Source: CAKZNE01 sp002695025
Lineage (GTDB): Bacteria; Bacteroidota; Bacteroidia; Flavobacteriales; Schleiferiaceae
Reading direction: 5' to 3'
Assembly: GCA_913043285.1 (NCBI GenBank)
Contig: CAJWML010000003.1
Span: forward strand, 248,001-312,000
DNA length: 64,000 nucleotides
Positions within the stretch are counted from its first letter, which is position 1. Each line of letters opens with the position of its first letter. Below the pieces are notes generated by a model. It searched no databases. It saw only the letters and a list, made by a program, of their open reading frames with translations, and had not been told where the DNA came from. The position numbers and the translations under genes are program-made. Positions 33,954 through 43,209 of this stretch are shown here, in pieces.

Positions 33954-35252
33954 TTAAATTTTTCTCAGCACAAGCGGTTGCTTGCCCCGGTTGGTCTTGG
34001 GTATTTCCGCCACCTGGTCTACCGTAACGACTACCTGATCTCCCAAACGATTATGGATATGGCTCAGGATCATGTCAATTTCTTTTTCTGCATTGGCTGA
34101 CTTCCCATCGTATTGTAAACTGATCTGGTCTTCACCGGTTTGGATAAACTGCAGTTGCCCTACCTGAGTAAGGTCCTTCAGATAGGCCGCCAGCTGGGTA
34201 GCCTGCAGACGCCTCCCTGTGCTTCCAGAAAGGTAATCCTGGCTGCGGCCAACCAGTTCAGAAATGATCCGGGAACTCTTTCCGCAACTACAAGGTTTAT
34301 CACTGATTACCGCAATATCACCCAGCTCATAGCGGATAAAAGGCATAGCCGTATTATCAAGATCCGTAACTACGATTTTTCCCGGTTCATTAATTACAGG
34401 CTGTCCTTTTTCATTCAGGGTTTCTACCAATACATGTTCTTCACAGATATGCAGTTTGTTGTGCTCGCATTCAAAAGCAATGGATCCTATTTCATTGCTG
34501 CCATAGTAGGTATATACTTTAGCCGAGTAACGTTCCTCCAAAGCTTTCCGTTGATGAGGGTACAACATTTCTCCGGTGGAAACCACTACATCTATCTTAA
34601 AATTCTCTTTTACCCTGGAGCGGTTAACCGACTCCAATAAGCCGGTGGCATATCCCTCCATGGCCACTGGTTTAAAGTCATGCATTATTTGTGTAATCAC
34701 TTTCACGTCCTCATCCGAGCTGGGAAAAGCCTCACCCACCATTTTGTTGGCTAACCTCATTTTCAGTTTACCTTTGCGGGTACCTCCTCCAAAAGCCTTA
34801 AGGTAAAGTGCGCGTGCCGATGGGCTTACACCCCATACATATCTCGCCCGCCACAGTGCAGCCTTTGAAATGGCATCACATTCGTAATTACGTCTTATGG
34901 TAAGTGGATTTCCGGTAGTCCCACCGGTTGTTGCCACAATGTAATGGGTTTCTTTTTCAGACCATATTCTCTCACCCTGCTCCCGAATTATTGGCTTGGT
35001 GAGAACCGGGATATCAGCGAGCATTGAATAGGCATCCCCTCCTTCCTTCACTTTTGAGGCGAGGTTCATTTCGCGCCAGTAAGGCACATTTTGAGCGGCA
35101 TAATCCAATAACTTCCTTAACCTGCCTACCTGGTGTCTTTCAAGTTTAGCCCGGTCCCACGATTGGGATTTCAGGAGTTTTTTAAGCTCACTAACAACCC
35201 TGGTATTCTTGATATTAATGATACTCAGGGCTATTCTATCTGCTAAATTCAT
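33954..35252 (-). CDS. CapK/PaaK-like adenylate-forming enzyme
   Basis: 432 residues. ANL-superfamily motif IVATTGGTTGNPLTI near residue 105, YYGSNEIGSIAFEC near 250, and RYELGDIAVI near 318, as in phenylacetate-CoA ligase relatives (CapK). Such proteins appear often in capsule and O-antigen loci and activate a carboxylate with ATP. A Cys pair (SDKPCSCGKSSR) may hold zinc, as in PaaK-type enzymes. Possible partner: the acyltransferases at 32020-33860. Substrate unknown. Confidence 0.78.
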   Translation of the reverse strand: MNLADRIALSIINIKNTRVVSELKKLLKSQSWDRAKLERHQVGRLRKLLDYAAQNVPYWREMNLASKVKEGGDAYSMLADIPVLTKPIIREQGERIWSEKETHYIVATTGGTTGNPLTIRRNYECDAISKAALWRARYVWGVSPSARALYLKAFGGGTRKGKLKMRLANKMVGEAFPSSDEDVKVITQIMHDFKPVAMEGYATGLLESVNRSRVKENFKIDVVVSTGEMLYPHQRKALEERYSAKVYTYYGSNEIGSIAFECEHNKLHICEEHVLVETLNEKGQPVINEPGKIVVTDLDNTAMPFIRYELGDIAVISDKPCSCGKSSRIISELVGRSQDYLSGSTGRRLQATQLAAYLKDLTQVGQLQFIQTGEDQISLQYDGKSANAEKEIDMILSHIHNRLGDQVVVTVDQVAEIPKTNRGKQPLVLRKI

Positions 35253-35308
35253 GCCTGCAGTGATAATTATTGATTCAGTTCCAGGGGTCTGCCCTTAACT
35301 GTATAATA

Positions 35309-36652
35309 CTAAGCCGATTTTGGAATAGCTGGTTGGGAAGCATTTTTAACCACAGATGTGGAGGTGAAAATGCGCTTAACCGGTAAAATGAGTCCCAACA
35401 CCAACCAAAAGGTCCTGTCATACGGAATGATAAGCCCCCCGCGAACTCCCATAATGACAAACGCAACCAACATTCCCAAAAGCAGGGAGGCACATAGTTT
35501 GAACTTAAAAGACCTGGTTATTTTAAGAAGCTTCCACAAACGGAACATGGCCCATAAAACAAGCCAGGTAAAGGCAATGGTGCCAAGTATCCCGGTTTCT
35601 CCAAGTATGGCACTTACGGTATCATGTGCGCCCTGGGGGCCTGCTTCTACAGAGGTACGGTCAAGCCCAACACCAAATAGCGGGTATTCCTTCACAAACT
35701 CCAGGGCATGCAATTGTTGCTCTTCAGTTATACCAATACGTGCCGTGGCCCGTTCAGCAATACGCTCATCCTCTCCCCCCAGGAGAAGCCGGGCTTTAAC
35801 GGGCTCAGGAGCAAATTGGAATGCACCAATCCCAATGATCAAAAAGCCTCCGATGGTGATCAGTATTTGGGACCTGTTCTTAAATATCCTGAAAGCTCCA
35901 AAAGCCATCATAACCGCAATAATGATTATAGTACCATAAAAATTGGTACGGGATCCGGATAAAACCAACCCCGAAAGACATAAGAACAAAAATGACCAGG
36001 CCAAGACCTGTCTTAGCTTGGATTGGGTAACCAATAAAAGGAGTACGGCCGCAAAAATCCCGTTTCTGGCAATAATACCCAGGGAGTTAGGGTTACCTCC
36101 TCCAAGGGTAGGAGCCCGCATGGTTTCTTCATTCAGATCTGTTGGTGCCTGGGTCCCAACCATTGAATATAAGTCTACGCCCAATATATACAGCAATGCA
36201 GGAACACAGGCCAGCGCACTGGCCACTGCCATAGCCGTGGTGATCATTACCAGGCTTTTCCTTTCATGGATAAGGTTTTCCAGCATAAGTGCCAGCATTC
36301 CTAAAAGAATAAATGTGACCGCTCCAACAATGGCATTGGTCCCATTTTCAGCTGTTGACCAGGATAAGGCGGAAACCGTTGCAAACAAAAGAAATAAGGA
36401 AATCCTCTTTAAAAGATCAGACTTAAAAAGCTGGTTGAAGGATTTGGCATGGCTGGCGAGGTAAGTTAACCACAAAAGAGTGGTCAGTGCTCCGATAATC
36501 CGGCCTACCGTCCAACCTCCCAGCTCCGGGAAAAATGATTCAAAAGGCTGTACCAGAAAGATCAATACTACACCCCATATAGGATTTATCGTCATGCGAT
36601 AAAGAGCATACATGATAAATGGTACAATAAAAAAGAGCGCTAAACTATACAT
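35309..36652 (-). CDS. O-antigen ligase/polymerase-like membrane protein (Wzy)
   Basis: 447 residues with about eleven hydrophobic helices. A periplasmic loop near residues 290-345 carries the family hallmark EYPLFGVGLDRTSVEAGPQG and GAHDTVSAILGETGILG (O-antigen-polymerase-like). It polymerises or ligates repeat units on the periplasmic side. As the only such protein in the window, it is the best candidate for the Wzy polymerase of this locus. Confidence 0.82.
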   Translation of the reverse strand: MYSLALFFIVPFIMYALYRMTINPIWGVVLIFLVQPFESFFPELGGWTVGRIIGALTTLLWLTYLASHAKSFNQLFKSDLLKRISLFLLFATVSALSWSTAENGTNAIVGAVTFILLGMLALMLENLIHERKSLVMITTAMAVASALACVPALLYILGVDLYSMVGTQAPTDLNEETMRAPTLGGGNPNSLGIIARNGIFAAVLLLLVTQSKLRQVLAWSFLFLCLSGLVLSGSRTNFYGTIIIIAVMMAFGAFRIFKNRSQILITIGGFLIIGIGAFQFAPEPVKARLLLGGEDERIAERATARIGITEEQQLHALEFVKEYPLFGVGLDRTSVEAGPQGAHDTVSAILGETGILGTIAFTWLVLWAMFRLWKLLKITRSFKFKLCASLLLGMLVAFVIMGVRGGLIIPYDRTFWLVLGLILPVKRIFTSTSVVKNASQPAIPKSA

Positions 36653-36709
36653 GCACCTCTACAATTCTGATGTGTGTAATACTCCAATTTTCCGTCCGAT
36701 CATGCCTCA

Positions 36710-37747
36710 TCATGCCAGGTATTTATGCTTGGTAGTGGCATCGGTTTCAAGTGCCTTCTGCACCCTGAGGATATATTCCCTGGATTCATACTCACTTCCC
36801 AGTATCATCTTTTCCGGAAACAAATAAGCCCTGATCTCCAGGGCAGGAAAAATTCGCGATAGTGTAAAAAGCGCGGAGGAAAAATGCCCGGCAAACATAG
36901 CCGGCCTCGGCTTGTCCAGGAACATCAGCTCCAGTGGCATATTGAATTCCGTAGTATTGCAGATCTCGCTGATCTTTTTCTTCATGTGATCCGATTCACT
37001 CCGATGATGTACATATTTAAACTCCAGGCCCGTTCCTGAAACATCCTCCATCACTTTTTTAAGCGACCAAAGATAGTTTTCTTCTGTAACTAGCTTACGG
37101 TCCACAATATGGGATCCAATAAACAGAAATTCATTGGTTTGCGGGTTTTCCTTCACCTTGGATCTCACCCAACTGTAATCATTGTTGATCAACTTATCCC
37201 CTTCAGGAAGTGGAAAATTGAATAGCGAAAAGAAGGTTATATTCCTAGGCGGCCGATAAGCGGGAGGAAATATTTTTTGGTAAAGTATATTCTTGGCCAG
37301 TATGCGCAATGAACGGAAATGATACGCCTGGTAAAAATTACCGCCATTCCTTTTATCAGCCACATTCAGGGTTGGAGTTCCATCATCCAGCACGGTTATG
37401 GCGGATACATTGTTCTTGATCTTTAAAATGAAGGGATAAAGATTACCATCCACCAGGTTACCCACAATGATCTCATCCGGGGCACATTTTTCAAAAGTTT
37501 GATGGAGAAAAGCCTGGCTCCTGGTAAAAAACTCCTTGTCTGATCTGTAATCACCGGGGTTCTCCCACTCCATGCGGTATATTTCGGACCACATACCCTC
37601 TACTCCCAGTTTGTCAATCTCCTGGATACCTTTGGTATGGCGGGTCATAATGGCAATATGGTCATCTTTTCCACCTTGTTGATACACATACTCAATAGCA
37701 TTGAGGTAATGGGAGGGATTAACAACCACAAAAAGGCGCCTGCTCAT
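36710..37747 (-). CDS. Putative CMP-sugar glycosyltransferase (polysialyltransferase/GT52-like)
   Basis: 345 residues. The start RRLFVVVNPSHYLNAIEYV resembles the N-terminus of GT52/polysialyltransferase-type proteins. AITVLDDGTPTL near residue 140 and KYVHHRSESD near 248 also fit that class, whose conserved D/E-D-G and H-P motifs bind CMP-sialic acid. Two CMP-sugar-making genes in the run give it a likely donor. Distant call, not proven. Confidence 0.55.
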   Translation of the reverse strand: MSRRLFVVVNPSHYLNAIEYVYQQGGKDDHIAIMTRHTKGIQEIDKLGVEGMWSEIYRMEWENPGDYRSDKEFFTRSQAFLHQTFEKCAPDEIIVGNLVDGNLYPFILKIKNNVSAITVLDDGTPTLNVADKRNGGNFYQAYHFRSLRILAKNILYQKIFPPAYRPPRNITFFSLFNFPLPEGDKLINNDYSWVRSKVKENPQTNEFLFIGSHIVDRKLVTEENYLWSLKKVMEDVSGTGLEFKYVHHRSESDHMKKKISEICNTTEFNMPLELMFLDKPRPAMFAGHFSSALFTLSRIFPALEIRAYLFPEKMILGSEYESREYILRVQKALETDATTKHKYLA

Positions 37748-37748
37748 T

Positions 37749-38693
37749 TTAAAGGACGTTTAGGGGCTTTTCCCCATTAAACAATCGCAAGGCATTGCTG
37801 GCCGCTCCCCTTCTGAGGTCAAGAATGGACGATTGGGAAAAATACGAGGTATGTGGGTTTATGATCAATCGCCCCTGCAGCCAATCCGGTTGTGCTCTCC
37901 AGGCTTCAATAAGCATGTTATCAGCCGGAGGTTCCTGTGGGATCACATCCAGGTATACAAAGGATAGCTTTCCTGATTTCAGGTTATCGTGCAGTACTTC
38001 AAGGTCTGCCACGAGACCGCCCCGCGCGGTATTTACCAATGCAGCACCATCCTTCATTGCGGAAATGAAATCCTGGTTTACCATGCCCGATGTTGCCTTG
38101 CTAAGCGGGCAATGGATACTGACTATATCCGCTTCAGCAAGGAGTTCGTCCAGCGAGTGAACCCGTTTGGCCCTCACTACTTTTTCATGTCCGCTCTCCT
38201 TATACGGATCGAAGAACACCGTCTGAAAGCCCAGGGCCTGGCATTTTAGCAGTACACTGGTCCCGATACGTCCGGCACCGATCACCCCTACTTTGGTTTG
38301 ATTGGCACGTTTGATCTGTGGCAAGATATTCTCCTGCCAGGTATCCGTTAGTTTACGGGCTATGGCATCATAGCGAAAAACCCCACGGCTTATTGTCATA
38401 ATAAAGGCCATTGCGGTATCGGAGACCTCATCCACACCATAATCGGGATTATTGCAGCAGGTAATTCCCTTGGATTTGAGATAATCCACATCCAGGTTAT
38501 CAAAGCCTACTCCATATCGCTGTACACCTCTGAGTTTCGGAAGGTCTTTCACGTAACTGGCATCAATCTTATCGTGCCAAACCAAAAGTACTTCCGTATC
38601 AGGTCCCGGACCAACGCTTACCAGATCTCCCAGTATCTCGCGTTCTTCTGCGGATGGGGTATCAAAGTAATCTGTAATTGCAATCTTGGCCAT
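37749..38693 (-). CDS. D-isomer-specific 2-hydroxyacid dehydrogenase
   Basis: 314 residues. NAD motif VGVIGAGRIGTSVL (136-149), substrate-binding Arg in NTARGGLV near 225, Glu in IPQEPPADN near 252 and catalytic His in NPHTSYFS near 283 complete the Arg-Glu-His triad. It oxidises or reduces a 2-hydroxy acid. In position beside a GAPDH-like gene the pair resembles Epd-PdxB of vitamin B6 synthesis, where PdxB is a member of this family. It lies 1 nt from the GT52-like gene. Confidence 0.88.
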   Translation of the reverse strand: MAKIAITDYFDTPSAEEREILGDLVSVGPGPDTEVLLVWHDKIDASYVKDLPKLRGVQRYGVGFDNLDVDYLKSKGITCCNNPDYGVDEVSDTAMAFIMTISRGVFRYDAIARKLTDTWQENILPQIKRANQTKVGVIGAGRIGTSVLLKCQALGFQTVFFDPYKESGHEKVVRAKRVHSLDELLAEADIVSIHCPLSKATSGMVNQDFISAMKDGAALVNTARGGLVADLEVLHDNLKSGKLSFVYLDVIPQEPPADNMLIEAWRAQPDWLQGRLIINPHTSYFSQSSILDLRRGAASNALRLFNGEKPLNVL

Positions 38694-38704
38694 TTCTCTG
38701 CTGT

Positions 38705-39307
38705 TTATACAATGCTATATTCCAGTGAACCGATGTTCTCAATGGTCTGCACCACTTGGTCACCCGCCTTAATGATATTATTCTCCACCCCGCTGGGTGT
38801 TCCGGTAAGGATAATGTCCCCTTCCTCCAGGCGTGTGATCTGTGATACAAAAGACACACTCTTTGCCGTATCATAGATCATATCGCGCAGGTAGCCGGAC
38901 TGGGTAAGCTTGCCATTGATACTGGTTTCCAGTTTAAGATCAGGAAGCGCTTCCAGGTCCATTTCAAGGCATACATCCAATACAGGACAAAAATTATAGC
39001 GGCTTTTGGAAAAGCCCAGGTGATGATCCCTGCCGTGCAGGTTGGAACACGTAATATCCGCACACACCGTGAACCCTTTTATATAATCCCTGGCACCTTC
39101 CTCACTTACATTTTCGCAAGGCTTTGAAATTACGATGCCCAGCTCCACCTCCGTCCACATACTTTCGGAGTTGGAAGGATAAGGCACCTCCGCCCCGGTA
39201 AAGCATAAAGCTGATAGTGATTTTACAAAATACAAAGGCACCTGGTCATTAGCGCCAACGCCTTTATAGTTCAGGGCAAGGCAATGAATATTACGTGGGT
39301 TGATCAT
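38705..39307 (-). CDS. Fumarylacetoacetate hydrolase (FAH) family protein
   Basis: 200 residues. Metal-site Glu in WTEVELGIVI near residue 45, GFTVCADITCSNLHGRDH near 78 and the family end motif GDIILTGTPSGVENNI near 170. FAH-family enzymes act on 2-oxo acids (hydrolase, decarboxylase, hydratase or aldolase). It shares one base with the cytidylyltransferase stop/start. The position between a hydroxyacid dehydrogenase and a CMP-transferase suggests processing of a keto-acid building block. Confidence 0.85.
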   Translation of the reverse strand: MINPRNIHCLALNYKGVGANDQVPLYFVKSLSALCFTGAEVPYPSNSESMWTEVELGIVISKPCENVSEEGARDYIKGFTVCADITCSNLHGRDHHLGFSKSRYNFCPVLDVCLEMDLEALPDLKLETSINGKLTQSGYLRDMIYDTAKSVSFVSQITRLEEGDIILTGTPSGVENNIIKAGDQVVQTIENIGSLEYSIV

Positions 39308-40056
39308 TAATTTCGTGGGTCTATATTCTGGTCCAGCAAATCCTGAACGATGGGTGAATACTGCGGCTCGCTTTTTTCGCCTGAGCCTTTAAAACGGGCT
39401 ACATATTCGGCAAACTGGAAGTCTTCCTCGTAATCTATATCAATATTAGACTCACCTTCGGTAGTAAAGAAACCCAACTTACCGGTGTATACTCCCCAGC
39501 CCAGGTTTTCATAGTTGGCTATGAATTTCTTGCAATCAAAAATGGTGATGGCAAAGTTTAAGGCCAATACGGGCTCCAGGTCCTGGGAACGAGGATGCTT
39601 ACCGACTCTGGAGAAATTAATGGTCTCTCCTTTGTAGAAACAATGCGTCTGAATTTTTTCACAGCACAGCATGGTGTCAAAATCATTAGAAGCAAAATGT
39701 TCCCAGGCTGCATCCAGCTCTTCAGGTGTAATAAAGGGCGAAGTAGGATTTACAACCGCCACGTAATCACACTTTTCATGCACCATGAAATCATATAAAT
39801 ACTCATCAATAAGTGATTCGCTGGTAGCCAGCTCGGGTTTACGCTTGTAAAAATTAACTCCGCTCTCTTTAGCTATTTCACCAAAATAATCACTGTCTGA
39901 ATTGATGTAGATATTTTTCAGGTATTTGGTTTCCTTCAGCGTGTCCAGGATATAACTGATCAGAGGCTTTCCATTGAGCAACCTCAGACTTTTCACCATT
40001 ACCCTTTTACTGCCCAGGCGGGCAGGGACTACTACTTTAATATCTCCGGTTCTCAT
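39307..40056 (-). CDS. Cytidylyltransferase of the acylneuraminate family (second copy)
   Basis: 249 residues. Nucleotide-binding start VVVPARLGSKRVMVKSLRLL, INSDSDYFGEIA near 51, CDYVAVVNPTSPFITPEE near 95 and IDIDYEEDFQFAEY near 217 (metal Asp). It activates an acidic 2-keto sugar or acid with CTP. The basic loop LGSKRVMVKS differs from GSKGIPGKN of the NeuA-like protein at 51842-52534, so the substrate is likely different. It abuts the GAPDH-like gene. Confidence 0.84.
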   Translation of the reverse strand: MRTGDIKVVVPARLGSKRVMVKSLRLLNGKPLISYILDTLKETKYLKNIYINSDSDYFGEIAKESGVNFYKRKPELATSESLIDEYLYDFMVHEKCDYVAVVNPTSPFITPEELDAAWEHFASNDFDTMLCCEKIQTHCFYKGETINFSRVGKHPRSQDLEPVLALNFAITIFDCKKFIANYENLGWGVYTGKLGFFTTEGESNIDIDYEEDFQFAEYVARFKGSGEKSEPQYSPIVQDLLDQNIDPRN

Positions 40057-41112
40057 TTATCCCAGTTTTTCTTCCACTAACTTGATTTGATCGAGTACGC
40101 GAGCAGCATAACCCCACTCATTGTCATACCAAAGTACCAGCTTCAGCATGTGCCCCTGCAGTACGTTGGTCCAGCGGTGGTCGATCACAGCTGCATAATC
40201 CGCTTTTTTGAAATCCAGGGAAACTAGTGGCTCCCAGTTGTTATGTACTATAGGCCACTGCTGGCTGGATTCCATTTTTTCAAAAAGATCCAATACGTCT
40301 TTAGTCTGTGCCTTTTCACTGATGTGGAAGGTAAGGTCAGCACTACCCACAATAGCGGTAGGAGTACGGTAAGAGAAAGAACCGATAATCTCTTCGGTAA
40401 TACCTTCTTCTTCCAATACTGTACAGGTAGCGGTAATAGCTGAAGTAGGCTTGGGTATCATGTTACCGATAGATGATCTTCCCAGGGCAAAATGGTGGTA
40501 TATCTCACCGGGAACCGACCATGAGCTGGCCGGGCCATCCATCAGGTTCTGGTAGTTCAGCCAGGGGTGCAAGGTGGTAGCATAGCCGTGCTCAATGCCA
40601 AATGTCTGCTTAATGGCTTTGGTAACCGGGGCAATAGCTGTGGCATCACAAATACTGGTGGAGATCACGTGGTGCTTCTCCACATCCAGCAAATGTTCAT
40701 TGGCACCCAACACCATGGTGAAATCAACGTTTTTGGGAGAGTGTGTAACAAATACCTTTTTAGCCTGGCCACTTTCGATCACTTTCTGGGCATCCAATAC
40801 ATTCTGGTATACTCCGGAAGCATCTATCACGAAATCCACACCGTGTGATTTCCAGTCCACATCGGCCACAGACCTCTCATGGCTCAACGCAATTTTATGA
40901 GAACCGTCAGCGCTCACCAGGTTATCTCCATCCACTTTAAAGGCGTTGTCGAGACGATCATACAAGGTGTCAAAGTTCAATGTATAGGCGATGTTGTTAT
41001 TATCGGGATTGATATCATTGATTGCTACCACCTGAAAAAATTCTTTGTTCAGGTTATTTCTGAAAATAGCTCTTCCGATTCGGCCAAAGCCATTGATACC
41101 TACTTTAATCAT
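40057..41112 (-). CDS. Divergent GAPDH-family aldehyde dehydrogenase
   Basis: 351 residues. NAD motif INGFGRIGR (6-14), catalytic Cys155 in STSICDATAIAP and His182 in ATTLHPWLNYQ, substrate Arg in SYRTPT and the C-terminal WYDNEWGYAARVLDQI. The usual A-S-C-T-T-N is S-I-C-D-A-T, which would alter phosphate binding next to the nucleophile. This supports a specialised enzyme oxidising another phospho-aldehyde (Epd-like) rather than glycolytic GAPDH. It sits inside the polysaccharide run between the cytidylyltransferase and HAD genes. Confidence 0.85.
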   Translation of the reverse strand: MIKVGINGFGRIGRAIFRNNLNKEFFQVVAINDINPDNNNIAYTLNFDTLYDRLDNAFKVDGDNLVSADGSHKIALSHERSVADVDWKSHGVDFVIDASGVYQNVLDAQKVIESGQAKKVFVTHSPKNVDFTMVLGANEHLLDVEKHHVISTSICDATAIAPVTKAIKQTFGIEHGYATTLHPWLNYQNLMDGPASSWSVPGEIYHHFALGRSSIGNMIPKPTSAITATCTVLEEEGITEEIIGSFSYRTPTAIVGSADLTFHISEKAQTKDVLDLFEKMESSQQWPIVHNNWEPLVSLDFKKADYAAVIDHRWTNVLQGHMLKLVLWYDNEWGYAARVLDQIKLVEEKLG

Positions 41113-41144
41113 GTTGATTTGAATTGATTTTGAATTATAAGAAT

Positions 41145-41768
41145 TTAGATCCTGGAAAAATATGTAAGATCCGGAATAATAGTAACTTCCGGTTTATCTT
41201 CAAAAAAATCGGCCCATCCGTCAAACTGGGTATAGCGCGTCATAAAAGTAAAATGGGCATCCACCAATTGAGCGGTTTCATAATCCACCTTGCTATCGCC
41301 AACGTACAGACATGGCTGTTGTATGGGAATCTTTTTTATATGTTCCTTTTTAGAGACGGGGCCTCCGTAAATTCCCTTAAAAAAGGACGTGATATTATTT
41401 TTTTCGAACAGCGCCTTAACCTCATGCTCAGCGCCCCCGGATAAAGCCCAAACCGGCATTTGTGCAGAGGTTTCCATCAGGAAATTCCTTGCTCCGGGCG
41501 TCATGTCCACGGTCATCAGCGTTTGCTGATTTAATTCATTATAGCGGTTTAAAAGAGATTGTGATATTTCGGTTCCCTCACCAAAGTATTTCTCGATCTT
41601 GATCTCGCGAGGCAAACCATTGTGAAATATGAAATAGGACAGAAATTCCTCCAGCTTTTCTCCTTCAGCATACTCACTGGCTGCCTTCCTGATATTATCA
41701 TGCTTGAGCGTATTGGAGTCAAACAATACCCCATCCACATCCAGAATAACACTGCTATAGCCTTTCAC
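41145..41768 (-). CDS. HAD-family phosphatase
   Basis: 207 residues. Motif I ILDVDGVLFDSNTLKHD (nucleophile Asp10), motif II ALSGGAEHEV near 115, motif IV YVGDSKVDYETAQ near 167. Start is GTG at 41768. HAD members such as KdsC dephosphorylate 8-phospho-sugar acids before CMP activation, so it could remove phosphate from the module product. It directly follows the GT-B gene. Confidence 0.82.
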   Translation of the reverse strand: MKGYSSVILDVDGVLFDSNTLKHDNIRKAASEYAEGEKLEEFLSYFIFHNGLPREIKIEKYFGEGTEISQSLLNRYNELNQQTLMTVDMTPGARNFLMETSAQMPVWALSGGAEHEVKALFEKNNITSFFKGIYGGPVSKKEHIKKIPIQQPCLYVGDSKVDYETAQLVDAHFTFMTRYTQFDGWADFFEDKPEVTIIPDLTYFSRI

Positions 41769-43175
41769 CTATTTCGCGATTCTTTTCAGTATAGTGGCAA
41801 TATTTTCTGCAAAGCGCTGAGTGGCCCGTCCGTCATTTTTATAACATTCCATTTCCACCACCTTTTGTCGCTCCATTTCGTGTAACTTCGGATCTTTCAG
41901 GTAATTTTCGATAGCTTCTTTCAGGTTTTCCAGGTTGGTTGTTACTGTAGAACCACCAAAGGATACGAATTTTGCCAGGTGGATGTATTCCAGCAAGCGT
42001 CTGGCGGATTTCCATTTGGGGAATTTCTCCAGATCAAAAGCGGTTAAAACCACTGGCCTGTTCAGGTAGGCTGCTTCAATGGCAATGGTTGAACCGGAAT
42101 TTAAACATACCGATGCCCCGTTGATGAGATTGGAAAGCTTGATCATATCATCATGCTTCATATACCATGTAAGCAAGCTGTTCTCCGCATCCGGCAAATC
42201 CAGGACTACCCTTTTGGAAGGTAGCTTTTGCAACCTTCCCAGCCAGCTTTGATCGGAACGGTTGGCCATTAGATTAGCCATGTGTGGCCGCACGATCAAT
42301 TGCATATCATCCCCAAAGCTGTTGCTTTCCACTTCCTTCGCCAACCATTCTACAATGTCAATTTCATTGGGGGCAAAGTACGAGGCTGACATGGTAAAGA
42401 AGAGATAGGGCTTACTACTGTCCAGCCCCATTTGTTGCAACAGGTCCGGTATTTTCAATACTCCTTCCCGTACCCGGGCGTGAATATCAAAATGAGTGAC
42501 CCCGGTATTGAATATCTCGGAATCCTGGACATTGTAGTATTCTTTTAATTCCTGGTTCATCACCGGTCCCCACGTTAAATAGGAATCACCCAATACCGGG
42601 AAAATACCTTTGGAGGTTATATTGTCCCAACTCAGGATATAGATGGAGCGATGAATGCCCAACCTGCGTGCAGCTTCCAGCAGGCATATCTCCATTTCAT
42701 CAACCGGCCGGGTAGAGATGATAATATCCGGGTTTATTTCCTTTAATATCCTGGCCGCATCAGGTTTAAAGTAACCCTTGGCTTCCATTTTGGTAAACGC
42801 CTTTCGCGCACCCGGCAAAACACGGAGAAAAGCTCCCAGGTAATAGTATAAATGATTAGGTAAACGCCTTTTTAACGAGTTTTTGTTAGAACGGGTACGC
42901 CAGAGGTGTTTCTCCCATAGAGCGGGATTTTTACGGATATTCTGATGCACATGGGACCTGAGGATACCGCGATGCTCATCGGAACGGTCCATACTATAAT
43001 CGTAAACATGAATGGAAGCACCCTCACTCTCAACGGTGGTCCTGAGTGCTTCAACCGCTTCAGGTTTGGCCACCACATGAACATCTGCTGTCTTGCTAAG
43101 CTCACCCAGCAGGCCCGTTTGCAATGCGCCCCGGGCAGTATGACCGTGAGAAATTATGTAAACAATTTTTTGCAT
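41769..43175 (-). CDS. GT-B glycosyltransferase (CDP-glycerol transferase-like)
   Basis: 468 residues. Two-domain GT-B pattern: IVYIISHGHTARGALQTG at the start; DIIISTRPVDEME near 158; SWDNITSKG near 186; LFFTMSASYFAPNEID near 263; LNSGSTIAIEAAYLNRPVV near 375. The last motif (G-S-T x-A-I-E-A) is common to CDP-glycerol glycerophosphotransferase and related surface-carbohydrate proteins. Specificity unknown. Confidence 0.75.
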   Translation of the reverse strand: MQKIVYIISHGHTARGALQTGLLGELSKTADVHVVAKPEAVEALRTTVESEGASIHVYDYSMDRSDEHRGILRSHVHQNIRKNPALWEKHLWRTRSNKNSLKRRLPNHLYYYLGAFLRVLPGARKAFTKMEAKGYFKPDAARILKEINPDIIISTRPVDEMEICLLEAARRLGIHRSIYILSWDNITSKGIFPVLGDSYLTWGPVMNQELKEYYNVQDSEIFNTGVTHFDIHARVREGVLKIPDLLQQMGLDSSKPYLFFTMSASYFAPNEIDIVEWLAKEVESNSFGDDMQLIVRPHMANLMANRSDQSWLGRLQKLPSKRVVLDLPDAENSLLTWYMKHDDMIKLSNLINGASVCLNSGSTIAIEAAYLNRPVVLTAFDLEKFPKWKSARRLLEYIHLAKFVSFGGSTVTTNLENLKEAIENYLKDPKLHEMERQKVVEMECYKNDGRATQRFAENIATILKRIAK

Positions 43176-43209
43176 TCCTCGCTGATTCGTGTGTTTTAGT
43201 TTCTCCAGA

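Noticed and set aside
40057..41112. GAPDH-like gene as the housekeeping glycolytic enzyme
   Set aside because: It lies inside a tightly packed polysaccharide run and its active-site loop departs from the near-invariant A-S-C-T-T-N. Kept as a specialised enzyme, but only a genome-wide check can settle it.
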